A stretch of DNA of 64,000 nucleotides from an uncultured Prevotellaceae bacterium (lineage in GTDB: Bacteria; Bacteroidota; Bacteroidia; Bacteroidales; Muribaculaceae). The notes beneath the pieces were generated by a model. It made no database searches, had not been told where the DNA came from, and saw nothing but the letters and a program-made list of their open reading frames with translations. A program made the position numbers and the translations under genes. Below are positions 1 to 9,667 of the stretch, in pieces. Numbering within the stretch: position 1 is the first letter of the stretch; every line of letters starts with the position of its first letter. The stretch lies in assembly GCA_947302275.1 (NCBI GenBank), contig CAMYUW010000006.1, forward strand, positions 1-64,000, in the 5' to 3' direction.

Positions 1-223
<223 letters not shown>

Positions 224-246
224 TTACAAATTGAGTTTAACAAATC

Positions 247-320
247 CTCACGCTAAGCCGCAAAGTCGCTAAGAGTCATAAATGTATCATAAACTTAGCG
301 TCTTAGCGACTTAGCGTGAG
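247..320. repeat. Intergenic long inverted repeat (hairpin element)
   Basis: CTCACGCTAAG (247-257) pairs with CTTAGCGTGAG (310-320); TCGCTAAGA (266-274) pairs with TCTTAGCGA (301-309). Confidence 0.8.
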
Positions 321-342
321 CAATTTCTGTAGTAATGCCGTT

Positions 343-1827
343 TTACTGGTTGTCAGCAACGAGCTCGCGCCAGGTCACGATGGGATGCAAAGCGGCCTGG
401 GTGTCGTCGAGACGACGAACGGGCGTGTTGTGAGGAGCGGTTTTCACCATCTCGGGATCATCCTTAGCCTCCTGGGCGATCACACGCATGATGCGGATGA
501 ACTCGTCCAGGGTCTGCTTGCTCTCGTTCTCGGTGGGCTCTACCATGAGGGCCTCGTGGAACAGCAAGGGGAAGTAGATCGTGGGAGCGTGGAAACCGTA
601 GTCCAGCAGGCGCTTGGCCACGTCGAGCGTGGTAACGCCAGTGGACTTGTCCTTCAAGCCGTCATAAACAAACTCATGCTTGCACACGCCACCGATGGGA
701 AGCTCATAAACGTCCTTCAACGACTCCTTGATGTAGTTGGCGTTGAGGGTAGCCAGCGGGCCGACCCACTTGAGCTGGTCACGGCCCAGGGTCAGGATGT
801 AGGCCAGAGCGCGCATCATCACGCCAAAGTTGCCCAGATGACCGCTGATGCTACCGATGGACTTATCGCTGCACTCGAGCTTGAAGTAGTCGTAGTCTTC
901 CTCCTCGACTTTCACGACGCGGGGATTGGGGAGCAGGTGCTCCAGACCCTCACGCACGCCGACGGGACCGCTACCGGGACCACCGCCACCGTGAGGTGTC
1001 GAGAAGGTCTTGTGCAGGTTGATGTGCATGATGTCGAAGCCGATGTCACCGGGACGCACCTTGCCCAGCATGGGGTTGAGGTTAGCGCCGTCATAGTACA
1101 TCAGACCACCAGCATCGTGAACCGCCTTGGCAATTTCGCCGATGTTGTGCTCAAAGATACCCAGCGTGTTGGGGTTGGTCATCATCATGCCGGCGATGGT
1201 GTCGTCGAGCAGGGGACGCAAGTCGTCCACATCGACAGTGCCGTCGGGACGGCTCTTTACAACCACAACGTCAAGACCGCAAACTGCGGAACTGGCGGGG
1301 TTGGTACCGTGGGCGCTATCGGGAATAATGACCTTGGTGCGCTTCACATCGCCACGCTCCAGGTGGTAACCGCGCATGATCATCAGGCCGGTCAACTCAC
1401 CGTGAGCACCAGCGAAGGGGTTCAAGGTGAACTCCTTCAGGCCCGAAATTTCGGCGAGGCTGGTCTGCAAGAAGTAATAGACAGCGAGGGCACCCTGGGT
1501 GGTCTCGGGATTCTGCAACGGGTGCAGACCCGTGAACTCGCGGTGGGCGGCGATTTCCTCGTTGATCTTGGGATTGTACTTCATGGTGCAGGAACCCAGG
1601 GGATAGAAACCTGTATCTACACCGAAGTTGTTGTTGCTCATGTTGGTGTAGTGGCGCACAACGCTCAACTCGTCCACCTCGGGCAGCAGGGGCGCGTTCT
1701 CACGCATCAGGCCCTTGGGGAGATCGCTCATCTTGTACTCATCACACCTGTTCTCGGGCAGGGAATAACCCTGACGGCCATTCTGTGACAACTCAAATAT
1801 GAGTTTACCGTAAAAAGTGTTATTCAT
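343..1827 (-). CDS. gcvPB: Glycine dehydrogenase (decarboxylating) subunit 2
   Basis: 494 aa; NLHKTFSTPHGGGGPGSGPVGV PLP-lysine region of the P-protein; operon context. Confidence 0.95.
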   Translation of the reverse strand: MNNTFYGKLIFELSQNGRQGYSLPENRCDEYKMSDLPKGLMRENAPLLPEVDELSVVRHYTNMSNNNFGVDTGFYPLGSCTMKYNPKINEEIAAHREFTGLHPLQNPETTQGALAVYYFLQTSLAEISGLKEFTLNPFAGAHGELTGLMIMRGYHLERGDVKRTKVIIPDSAHGTNPASSAVCGLDVVVVKSRPDGTVDVDDLRPLLDDTIAGMMMTNPNTLGIFEHNIGEIAKAVHDAGGLMYYDGANLNPMLGKVRPGDIGFDIMHINLHKTFSTPHGGGGPGSGPVGVREGLEHLLPNPRVVKVEEEDYDYFKLECSDKSIGSISGHLGNFGVMMRALAYILTLGRDQLKWVGPLATLNANYIKESLKDVYELPIGGVCKHEFVYDGLKDKSTGVTTLDVAKRLLDYGFHAPTIYFPLLFHEALMVEPTENESKQTLDEFIRIMRVIAQEAKDDPEMVKTAPHNTPVRRLDDTQAALHPIVTWRELVADNQ

Positions 1828-1830
1828 AAC

Positions 1831-3177
1831 TTACTTGCCCTCCTTTTCTTCGTTAAAGGTTACACATGCGTCAACAAGGTCATCACAATCCTCGCGGCTG
1901 TAGGTCTCGGTCACAGCGAGCAACAGGGTGTCGTCGGCAATCTTGAGACCGCACTGCAGGTATTCGTCACCGCAGTATTCCTGCAGTTCGTCGATATTGA
2001 GCTTGGTCTTCACGGCAAACTCATTGAGGAAGGGCTTACCAGGATATGCCATCTCAAACAGACCCGTCTTGACCAGGCTGTCAGCCAGGTAATGAGCATT
2101 GCTGTAGCTGATAGAGTTCACTTCCTTCAGACCCTTGGCACCCATCAGACCCATGTAGATGGTCACGTAAAGCGCCATCAGGCTCTGGTTGGAGCAGATG
2201 TTGCTCGTGGCCTTCTCGCGGCGGATGTGCTGCTCGCGAGCTTGCAAGGTGAGCACAAAGGCGCGCTTGCCGTCAGCATCCTTGGTAGCACCAACGATGC
2301 GGCCCGGCATCTTGCGGATCAATTTCTTGGTCGTGCACAGGAAGCCCACATAGGGACCGCCATAGTTCAGGGGGATACCCAGGCTTTGGCCGTCACCCAC
2401 TGCGATGTCGGCACCCCACTCACCGGGCGTCTTGACAACGCTCAGTGCGGTAGCCACGCAGTTCATGATAAGCAGTGCCTTGTGTTCGTGGCACAGGTCG
2501 GCAACGCCGGTAAAATCCTCGAGGATACCGTAGAAGTTGGGCGTAGCAACAATAACACCGGCCACGTCATCCTTCTCCAGTTCTACCTTGAGGGCATTGC
2601 GGTCCATCACGCCATCAATGGCGGGAACCATATCGATCTGTACACCCTGGTACTTGGCGTAGGTCTTAACCACGCGCAGCACATATGGACTGATGGTCTC
2701 GCTCACCAAAATGCGGTTGCGCTTCTTGGCGTTGGAGATAGCCATCATCATGGCCTCGGCAGTGGCGGTCGTGCCGTCGTACATGGAGGCGTTGGACACT
2801 TCCATGCCGGTCAGTTCGGCCATCATGCTCTGGTACTCGAAGATATATTGCAGGGTACCCTGCGAAATTTCGGCCTGATAGGGTGTGTAGGCGGTGAGGA
2901 ACTCGCTGCGCTTCAAGATGTCTTGAACGACGGCAGGGCTATAATGGTCATAGTAACCGGCGCCCAGGAAAGTGCGCATGGTGATGTTGCCCATGCCCAG
3001 GTCGTCAAAGAAGCGGCGCACTTCAATCTCACTCATGGCCTCGGGAAGCTCATACTCCTTGTGGAGTTGCAGCTCCTGGGGCACGTCCTGATAGAGGTCG
3101 TCCAGCGATTTGACTCCAGCCGTGCTGAGCATAGCCTTCATCTCCTCGTCGGTGTGCGGGAAAAATTTATAACTCAT
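1831..3177 (-). CDS. gcvPA: Glycine dehydrogenase (decarboxylating) subunit 1
   Basis: 448 aa; typical GcvPA N-terminus and length; 3 bp upstream of gcvPB. Confidence 0.95.
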   Translation of the reverse strand: MSYKFFPHTDEEMKAMLSTAGVKSLDDLYQDVPQELQLHKEYELPEAMSEIEVRRFFDDLGMGNITMRTFLGAGYYDHYSPAVVQDILKRSEFLTAYTPYQAEISQGTLQYIFEYQSMMAELTGMEVSNASMYDGTTATAEAMMMAISNAKKRNRILVSETISPYVLRVVKTYAKYQGVQIDMVPAIDGVMDRNALKVELEKDDVAGVIVATPNFYGILEDFTGVADLCHEHKALLIMNCVATALSVVKTPGEWGADIAVGDGQSLGIPLNYGGPYVGFLCTTKKLIRKMPGRIVGATKDADGKRAFVLTLQAREQHIRREKATSNICSNQSLMALYVTIYMGLMGAKGLKEVNSISYSNAHYLADSLVKTGLFEMAYPGKPFLNEFAVKTKLNIDELQEYCGDEYLQCGLKIADDTLLLAVTETYSREDCDDLVDACVTFNEEKEGK

Positions 3178-3236
3178 TGATCTTTAGTTGTCAGTTTTTA
3201 GTTTCTAACTCCTAATTGGTAATTCCTAATTGATCA

Positions 3237-3617
3237 TTATTCGCCGATCATGGCCTTGTAGGCAGCGGCATCCATCAGGTTGTCGAGCTCGCTCTTGTCG
3301 CTGAGTTCAACCTTGATGATCCAGTTTTCAAAGGCGTCCTTGTTGATCAGGCCGGGCTCGTCCTCGAGGGCTTCGTTCACCTCGACAACGGTGCCGCTAA
3401 CGGGTGACATCAGGTCGCTGGCAGCCTTAACGCTCTCAACAGCACCAAACTCCTCACCTGCGGTTACCTCGTCGTCAACCTCGGGCATGTCAACATAAAC
3501 CACGTTGCCCAGCTCGTGCTGTGCATAGTCGGTGATGCCGATGAAACCGAAGTCGCCTTCTACCTTTACATACTCATGTGACTCGCTGTAATAGAGTCCG
3601 TCGATAATCTTACTCAT
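3237..3617 (-). CDS. gcvH: Glycine cleavage system H protein
   Basis: 126 aa; lipoyl-lysine motif GAVESVKAASDLMSPVSG. Confidence 0.96.
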   Translation of the reverse strand: MSKIIDGLYYSESHEYVKVEGDFGFIGITDYAQHELGNVVYVDMPEVDDEVTAGEEFGAVESVKAASDLMSPVSGTVVEVNEALEDEPGLINKDAFENWIIKVELSDKSELDNLMDAAAYKAMIGE

Positions 3618-3699
3618 TGTGTTTAAAAAATTAATTAGTTAAATATTCTGTTTGTTATAATTGATTCTTTCTTTGTTTAGGCACCTAAAGCCTAAAACC

Positions 3700-4797
3700 T
3701 TACTTCTTGTAATTGGGTGTATAGAAGCGTTTCTTCACCACGGTGGCGGGGAACACTTTCTTGCGGATGCGGACGTTCAAGGTGTTGCCCAGAGCGCCAA
3801 CGGCACGGTCAACCAGTGCGAACGCTACACTCTTGTCCAACGAAATGCTGTGATAACCGGTGGTAATGTAACCTACAACGTTCTCACCGTCGAGGACCTC
3901 ATAGCCGTGGCGGGGAATGGCCTTGCCTTCAAGTTCCAGACCGACGAGCTTCTTGGGGGTGCCTTCAGCCTTCTGCTGGGCGCAGGCATCACGACCAATG
4001 AAGCCGCCTTCCTTGTCGAGCTTCACAAACATGCCAAAGGTGGCAGCAATGGGTGAAATTTCGGGGGTCAATTCGTCGCCATACAGGGGAAGACCAGCCT
4101 CGAAACGCAGGGTGTCGCGGCAACCCAGACCACAGGCCTGTACGCCAGCCTTCATGAGCATATCCCACATCTTGCAGATGATAGCGGGGTCGGCATATAC
4201 CTCAAAGCCGTCCTCGCCGGTGTAACCGGTGCGGCTCACGATGATGGTCTTGCCGTCATATTCCATCTTCTTGAAAGTGTAGAACGTCAGGTCGGTGGTG
4301 TCGATGCCCAGCACGGTACCCATGGTCTTCTCGGCCTCGGGACCCTGAACGGCGATCTGGCCGTACTGTTCGCTCTGGTGATCAACCTTCACGTCGAAGT
4401 TCTTGGCCTGTTCCATGATCCAAGCCACATCCTTGTCGATGTTGGCAGCGTTGATCACAAGGAAGAAGTCGTTATCGTCAACACGGTAAACCAGCAAATC
4501 GTCAACCGTACCACCGTCGGGGTAAAGCATCATGCCGTACAGGATCTGGCCAGCCTTGATGGTGTTGATGTCATTGGTGAAGATGTAGTTGGTGAACTTG
4601 GCTGCATCGGGACCGGTGATTTCCACCTCGCCCATGTGCGAAACGTCAAAAACACCCACCTTGTTGCGAACAGCGTTGTGCTCGGTGGTGATATCTACAT
4701 ACTGGATGGGCATGTCGTAACCAGCAAAGGGGGACATGAGAGCGCCTTGCGCCACGTGCCTGTCATGCAGACAGGTAACTTTGATTTCTTCAGTCAC
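3700..4797 (-). CDS. gcvT: Aminomethyltransferase (glycine cleavage T protein)
   Basis: 365 aa; GcvT-like sequence (VGVFDVSHMGEVEITGPDA...). Confidence 0.96.
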   Translation of the reverse strand: MTEEIKVTCLHDRHVAQGALMSPFAGYDMPIQYVDITTEHNAVRNKVGVFDVSHMGEVEITGPDAAKFTNYIFTNDINTIKAGQILYGMMLYPDGGTVDDLLVYRVDDNDFFLVINAANIDKDVAWIMEQAKNFDVKVDHQSEQYGQIAVQGPEAEKTMGTVLGIDTTDLTFYTFKKMEYDGKTIIVSRTGYTGEDGFEVYADPAIICKMWDMLMKAGVQACGLGCRDTLRFEAGLPLYGDELTPEISPIAATFGMFVKLDKEGGFIGRDACAQQKAEGTPKKLVGLELEGKAIPRHGYEVLDGENVVGYITTGYHSISLDKSVAFALVDRAVGALGNTLNVRIRKKVFPATVVKKRFYTPNYKK

Positions 4798-4812
4798 GGT
4801 TTAAAATGGTTT

Positions 4813-5796
4813 TTAAATTGTGGTTAATAGAGTTATTAATTGTTCGTTTGTTAAATTCAGTATCCATTGGCCCGCATCACTGCCACTGAGTGCCTTCTGC
4901 AGGTCTTCGGCTTCAAGTTTTGATCCGCGCAGCTTGTCTAGTAGCATTTCGCGTACATTTGTGCACAACGGCAGGAAATCACCTGTCAGGTGTAGGTCGT
5001 GAATCACCTCGTGCTTGAGTTCCACATTGATGTGAATGCTGCCCACACCCTCGATGCGACCGCCTCGGGTGGCTTCGCAGCGCGGATTGTTGCCCTGCAG
5101 GAACGATGGTTCCAGATAGGGTAGGGTGAGCTGTTCAATCTCGGCCACATCGGCAACGGTCAGGCTGATTTCGCCGTCACATAAGGTTTCGCGCACGTAA
5201 CGCTTGAAGTTTTCGATATCTATCGTCAAGTGTTCGCTCAGCGTCGTGATGTGGCTGCGCACCGACTGCACACCCTTACTGGTCAGCTTCTCACGCGAGG
5301 GCGTGATGGCGCTCATCATGTGCTCCATGTTGGTGTCGAACAGCATTGTGCCATGCACGATGCTACGCCCGGGAATGTGATAGAACGCGTTGCCGCTCAC
5401 CTTGCGGCCGTCAATGAGCACGTCGTTGCGGTCACTGGCGGTGGCGTTCAGCCCCAAACCCTGCAACATTGCAGCCACAGCGCTGGTGTAACGGGAGAAT
5501 GTCGTCTGCACCTCATCGCTGCGGGTGATGTAGCTGAACATGATGTTGTCCCTGTCGGCATATACGCAACCGCCGCCGCTGCGGCGACGATAGAGCGCGA
5601 TGCCGTGCTTACGGCAGTAATCCACGTTTACCTCGCTTTCCATCAGCTGGTTACGACCGAAAATCACTGTAGGCTCCACCTGCCACATGAAGAAGATGTC
5701 ATCCTCTCCAATAATGCGTGCAGCAAACTCCTCCATCGCTAAGTAGAATGGAAGAATGCGTGTCGCGTTGTCAGGCAGACTCAGGTATTTCATCAT
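4813..5796 (-). CDS. lplA: Lipoate-protein ligase
   Basis: 327 aa; RRRSGGGCVYADRDNIMFS lipoate ligase motif; first gene of the gcv operon. Confidence 0.88.
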   Translation of the reverse strand: MMKYLSLPDNATRILPFYLAMEEFAARIIGEDDIFFMWQVEPTVIFGRNQLMESEVNVDYCRKHGIALYRRRSGGGCVYADRDNIMFSYITRSDEVQTTFSRYTSAVAAMLQGLGLNATASDRNDVLIDGRKVSGNAFYHIPGRSIVHGTMLFDTNMEHMMSAITPSREKLTSKGVQSVRSHITTLSEHLTIDIENFKRYVRETLCDGEISLTVADVAEIEQLTLPYLEPSFLQGNNPRCEATRGGRIEGVGSIHINVELKHEVIHDLHLTGDFLPLCTNVREMLLDKLRGSKLEAEDLQKALSGSDAGQWILNLTNEQLITLLTTI

Positions 5797-6009
5797 GTTT
5801 TTCTAAACTTCCCACAAAAGTAGAGCAAATTCCGCACATTATGAAATAATAACTCAAAATAATTATTAAAACTCAGAATTTACTTTGCACGGCAGCAAAA
5901 AACAGCTTGTAGCGATAATTGCCAACCAACCTTAAGAGACAGAATTGCTTCACGTTTCAAAAAAATGAGTAATTTTGTGGGTTGAAAACAACAAAATCAC
6001 ATTACAATC

Positions 6010-6807
6010 ATGCCTAACAACAGCAGAGAGAAGAAATTGGAGGCCTTCGGGCGACTGCTCGACATCCTGGACGAGTTGCGCGTGAAGTGCCCGTGGGACC
6101 GTAAGCAGACAAACGAGAGTTTGCGTCCCAACACCATTGAGGAAACGATGGAACTCGCCGATGCCATCATGGGCGAGGATGACGATAAAATCCGTAAGGA
6201 ATTGGGCGATGTGCTGCTGCACATTGTCTTTTATGCCAAGATCGGAGACGAGAAGGGCAAATTTGACATCGCCGACGTGTGCGATGCTCTATGCGACAAG
6301 TTGGTTTACCGTCATCCTCACGTATTTGGTGAGGAAAAGGCCGACACTGCCGCCCAGGTGCTCAAGAATTGGGAATTGATTAAAATGAGTGAGAAAGATG
6401 GTAATAAGATGGTACTCAGTGGAGTACCGCGCAGCCTTCCGTCACTCATCAAGGCAGAGCGTGTTCAGGAGAAGGCTGCCAATGTAGGCTTCGACTGGCA
6501 GCAGCGTGAGGATGTTTGGGACAAGGTCAAGGAGGAACTGGGCGAGGTCGAGGCCGAGTTGCGTAAAAACAACGATGCCGACCGCGAGAAAGAGTTCGGT
6601 GACCTGTTTTTCTCATTAGTGAATGCTGCACGCCTCTACAATGTGCGTCCGGATAATGCACTGGAGCGTACAAACCGCAAATTCATCGCTCGCTTCAACT
6701 ATATCGAGCAGAAAGCCAACGAGCAGGGTCGTCACGTCAACGAATTGACCCTAGCTGAGATGGATGAATTGTGGAATGAAGCCAAATACAAGAAACTTGG
6801 AGAATAA
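6010..6807 (+). CDS. mazG: Nucleoside triphosphate pyrophosphohydrolase MazG
   Basis: 265 aa; LRVKCPWDRKQTNESLRPNTIEETMELADAI and a second EELGEVEAEL region. Confidence 0.94.
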   Translation: MPNNSREKKLEAFGRLLDILDELRVKCPWDRKQTNESLRPNTIEETMELADAIMGEDDDKIRKELGDVLLHIVFYAKIGDEKGKFDIADVCDALCDKLVYRHPHVFGEEKADTAAQVLKNWELIKMSEKDGNKMVLSGVPRSLPSLIKAERVQEKAANVGFDWQQREDVWDKVKEELGEVEAELRKNNDADREKEFGDLFFSLVNAARLYNVRPDNALERTNRKFIARFNYIEQKANEQGRHVNELTLAEMDELWNEAKYKKLGE

Positions 6808-6855
6808 CAATACTAATTTTAAAGTAATTCTTTAAATTTATCTATCAGTTCAATT

Positions 6856-8943
6856 ATGAAGGTCTGTGTTACAGAGAAACCCAGTGTGGCACGTGACATT
6901 GCCCGATTGCTTGGTGCTAATGATCGGCACGATGGCTATTTCGAGGGCAATGGCTATCAGGTGACATGGACCTACGGGCACCTGTGTGAGCTCAAGGAGC
7001 CAAACGATTATACCGACCAGTGGAAATGGTGGAGTCTAGGGCAGCTGCCGATGATACCGCAACGCTTTGGTATTAAGCTAAAAGACGATAAAGGTATCGA
7101 GCAACAGTTTAATGTGATTAAAAACCTGATTGCTGCTGCCGAAGAAGTCATCAACTGTGGCGATGCCGGTCAAGAGGGTGAACTGATTCAACGCTGGGTG
7201 TATCAGAAAGCGGGTTGCGACAAGCCCGTGAAACGACTGTGGATCTCGTCGTTGACCGATGAGAGTATCCGCAAGGGCTTTGAGCAACTGAGGGACTCCA
7301 AAGAGTTTGATAATCTGTATTTTGCTGGACTTTCACGCGCTATCGGCGACTGGATTTTAGGCATGAATGCCACACGCTTATACACCTTAAAGTATTCGCG
7401 CTCGCGCGATGTGCTCTCGGTGGGCAGGGTGCAGACGCCCACACTAGCCATGATTGTCACCCGCTATCGCGAAATCGAGAATTTTGTGCCCGAGGATTAT
7501 TGGGAACTCAAGACCAAATATCGTGGCGTGACCTTCAACAGCACTAGAGGACGATTCAAGACCGAAGGGGAAGCCAGCGCTATCGTTGAGAATATCAAGC
7601 TGTTGCCATTTGAAGTGACATTGGTCGAGACCAAGAAGGGCCGTGAAGCGCCTCCTCGATTGTTCGACTTGACCAGTCTCCAGGTTGAATGCAACAAGAA
7701 ATTCGGTATGTCGGCCGATGATGCCCTCAAGATTATCCAGTCGCTATACGAGAAAAAGGCGACGACCTATCCCCGTGTGGACACGACATTCTTGAGCGAC
7801 GACATCTATCCGCAGGTGCCTGACATCCTCAAAGCAATGGCACCATACGCCAATCTGACGGCTCCGTTGCTGACGCTCAGCAAGTTGCCTAAGACCAAGA
7901 AGGTCTTTGACAACAGCAAAGTGACCGATCACCATGCCATTATCCCTACCAATGTCAATCCGGCAACCGTGGCGATGACGCCCGAGGAGAAGCGCGTATA
8001 TCATATTATCGCCATGCGATTTATCGCCGCGTTTTATCCTGATTGCGAATTCAATACGACCACAGTGATGGCCCAAGTGGGCGAGTATGGCTTCAAGGCG
8101 ACAGGCAAGGAAATCCTCAAGCCGGGTTGGCGTGAACTCTTCAACAAGCCAGGTGACAAGAATAACGAGGATGATGACAATAAGGAAAAGGCTGATGCTG
8201 AAGATAATGGCGTGATGCCGCACTTTGAAAAAGGGGAGAGCGGACCACATGAGCCTTCGGTACTCAAGCGCACAACACAGCCCCCAAAACCATATACAGA
8301 GGGCACTTTGCTGCGTGCCATGGAGACCGCAGGCAAAACGGTGGATGATGAGGAGTTGCGAGATGCGATGAAAGAGAACGGAATCGGGCGCCCATCCACC
8401 CGTGCAGCCATTATCGAAACGCTGTTCAAGCGTCGCTATATACGCAAGGAGCGCAAGAGCATCACGCCCACGCTTGCCGGTATTCAGCTTATTGACACAA
8501 TTCATGAACCATTACTCAAAAGTGCATCACTTACAGGGTTGTGGGAGAAGAAATTGCGTGAGATTGAGCGTGGCGAATACAGTGCCGCCCAATTTATCGA
8601 GGAACTCAAGATAATGATCGGCGAAATCGTTCTTAATGTTCTGCGCGATAATAGCAGCGGCAGCATAGCGGTCGAGCAGGGCAAACCGGCTAAGCCCAAG
8701 ACACCGTCGGCTTCTGATGGTGAGGCCGCACCCAAAAGGCCACGTTCGCCGCGCGTCAAGACTATTGAGGAGATTCCTTGCCCCGTATGTGGCGAGGGGC
8801 ATTTGGTTAAGGGAAAGGCAGCTTATGGCTGTAGCGAGTACAAGAACGGATGTCACACCGTGTTGCCGTTCACAGAATATTCTGCCGATCTGACTCCAGC
8901 GCGGCTGTCGAGCCTGGTGAAAAAGCGTTTTAAGACCAAATAA
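6856..8943 (+). CDS. topB: DNA topoisomerase III
   Basis: 695 aa; TOPRIM plus topo IA motifs (SVGRVQTPTLAMIVTRY), C-terminal zinc-ribbon-like CPVCGEG. Confidence 0.94.
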   Translation: MKVCVTEKPSVARDIARLLGANDRHDGYFEGNGYQVTWTYGHLCELKEPNDYTDQWKWWSLGQLPMIPQRFGIKLKDDKGIEQQFNVIKNLIAAAEEVINCGDAGQEGELIQRWVYQKAGCDKPVKRLWISSLTDESIRKGFEQLRDSKEFDNLYFAGLSRAIGDWILGMNATRLYTLKYSRSRDVLSVGRVQTPTLAMIVTRYREIENFVPEDYWELKTKYRGVTFNSTRGRFKTEGEASAIVENIKLLPFEVTLVETKKGREAPPRLFDLTSLQVECNKKFGMSADDALKIIQSLYEKKATTYPRVDTTFLSDDIYPQVPDILKAMAPYANLTAPLLTLSKLPKTKKVFDNSKVTDHHAIIPTNVNPATVAMTPEEKRVYHIIAMRFIAAFYPDCEFNTTTVMAQVGEYGFKATGKEILKPGWRELFNKPGDKNNEDDDNKEKADAEDNGVMPHFEKGESGPHEPSVLKRTTQPPKPYTEGTLLRAMETAGKTVDDEELRDAMKENGIGRPSTRAAIIETLFKRRYIRKERKSITPTLAGIQLIDTIHEPLLKSASLTGLWEKKLREIERGEYSAAQFIEELKIMIGEIVLNVLRDNSSGSIAVEQGKPAKPKTPSASDGEAAPKRPRSPRVKTIEEIPCPVCGEGHLVKGKAAYGCSEYKNGCHTVLPFTEYSADLTPARLSSLVKKRFKTK

Positions 8944-8958
8944 AACTAATATAATCTA

Positions 8959-9162
8959 ATGAGTCATACAATTCAATACGTCCTCGCCGCTGTCATTGTG
9001 GCTGCAGCTGTATTCGCATCGGTGCGTTCGATTGTGCGTGCAGCACGAAACAAGGACTCGGTCATAACTGCCTGTGCAGCATGTAAGTTGAAAGACGTTT
9101 GCCAGAAGCCTGAGAAAAATTCCTTGAAAAAATGTGCCGATAAAGTTGCACAGGTCAAATAA
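8959..9162 (+). CDS. Small membrane protein with CxxC-x5-C-x10-C tail (FeoB-associated Cys-rich membrane protein-like)
   Basis: 67 aa; N-terminal TM helix then ACAACKLKDVCQKPEKNSLKKC. Confidence 0.6.
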   Translation: MSHTIQYVLAAVIVAAAVFASVRSIVRAARNKDSVITACAACKLKDVCQKPEKNSLKKCADKVAQVK

Positions 9163-9193
9163 TAGCAGTAATTTTGCACCGCTAAACACGAAA

Positions 9194-9265
9194 GGTCGCT
9201 TGGATGAGTGGTTTAGTCACCGGTCTGCAAAACCGGGCACAGCGGTTCGAATCCGCTAGCGACCT
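9194..9265 (+). tRNA. tRNA-Cys (GCA)
   Basis: Cloverleaf: acceptor GGTCGCT/AGCGACC; anticodon arm CCGGT-CTGCAAA-ACCGG; T arm AGCGG-TTCGAAT-CCGCT; CCA not encoded. Confidence 0.95.
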
Positions 9266-9274
9266 CAAGAAAAT

Positions 9275-9316
9275 GATCGTTAATTGGCTGTTAGGCTGGT
9301 TAACGATTTTGTTTTT
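9275..9316 (+). terminator. Rho-independent terminator after tRNA-Cys
   Basis: ATCGTTAA...TTAACGAT hairpin followed by TTTTGTTTTT. Confidence 0.7.
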
Positions 9317-9471
9317 CAGACGACCACGCAATAAAACTTAAAGTAACACTTGAATCAGTAAACAGTCGTTCAACTGGCATTTTGTGTCACAAATCTGCCA
9401 TTTTTCGTGAAGAATGGTTGTTAAATTTCTATAAAAAAGGAAAAAGGGTGCTGTTTTTTGTTGTCAAATTC

Positions 9472-9502
9472 TTTGAAAAAACACTTGGATGCAGTAATTT
9501 TG
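9472..9502 (+). promoter_or_regulatory. Bacteroidetes-type promoter for recJ-recQ
   Basis: TTTG (9472-9475) - N19 - TAATTTTG (9495-9502). Confidence 0.75.
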
Positions 9503-9667
9503 TGGCACAAATTCCGGGGTTTAGAGATGCCGGTGGCAACCTATCGACGGTGCTTTTTGAAAACCGATGCGTTAACTGATTGAACCCCAACAACATATTT
9601 TTTCTCCACTAGTTCATTGCTCTGCTGCGGTGAGCCCCTATCATTGCATACTAAAAAACTAACATAA

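Noticed and set aside
316-1788. 490-aa plus-strand ORF opposite gcvPB
   Set aside because: Antisense shadow ORF caused by codon bias; no family-like sequence, and the opposite strand encodes a clear GcvPB.
2092-3180. 362-aa plus-strand ORF opposite gcvPA
   Set aside because: Antisense shadow; GcvPA on the reverse strand is unambiguous.
3178-3236. AACTCCTAATTGGTAATTCCTAATTG direct repeats upstream of gcvPA
   Set aside because: Short AT-rich near-repeats of a kind common between Bacteroidales genes; not enough evidence for function.
5797-6009. Possible glycine riboswitch upstream of the lplA-gcv operon
   Set aside because: No recognisable tandem glycine aptamer core; the region is AT-rich and short.
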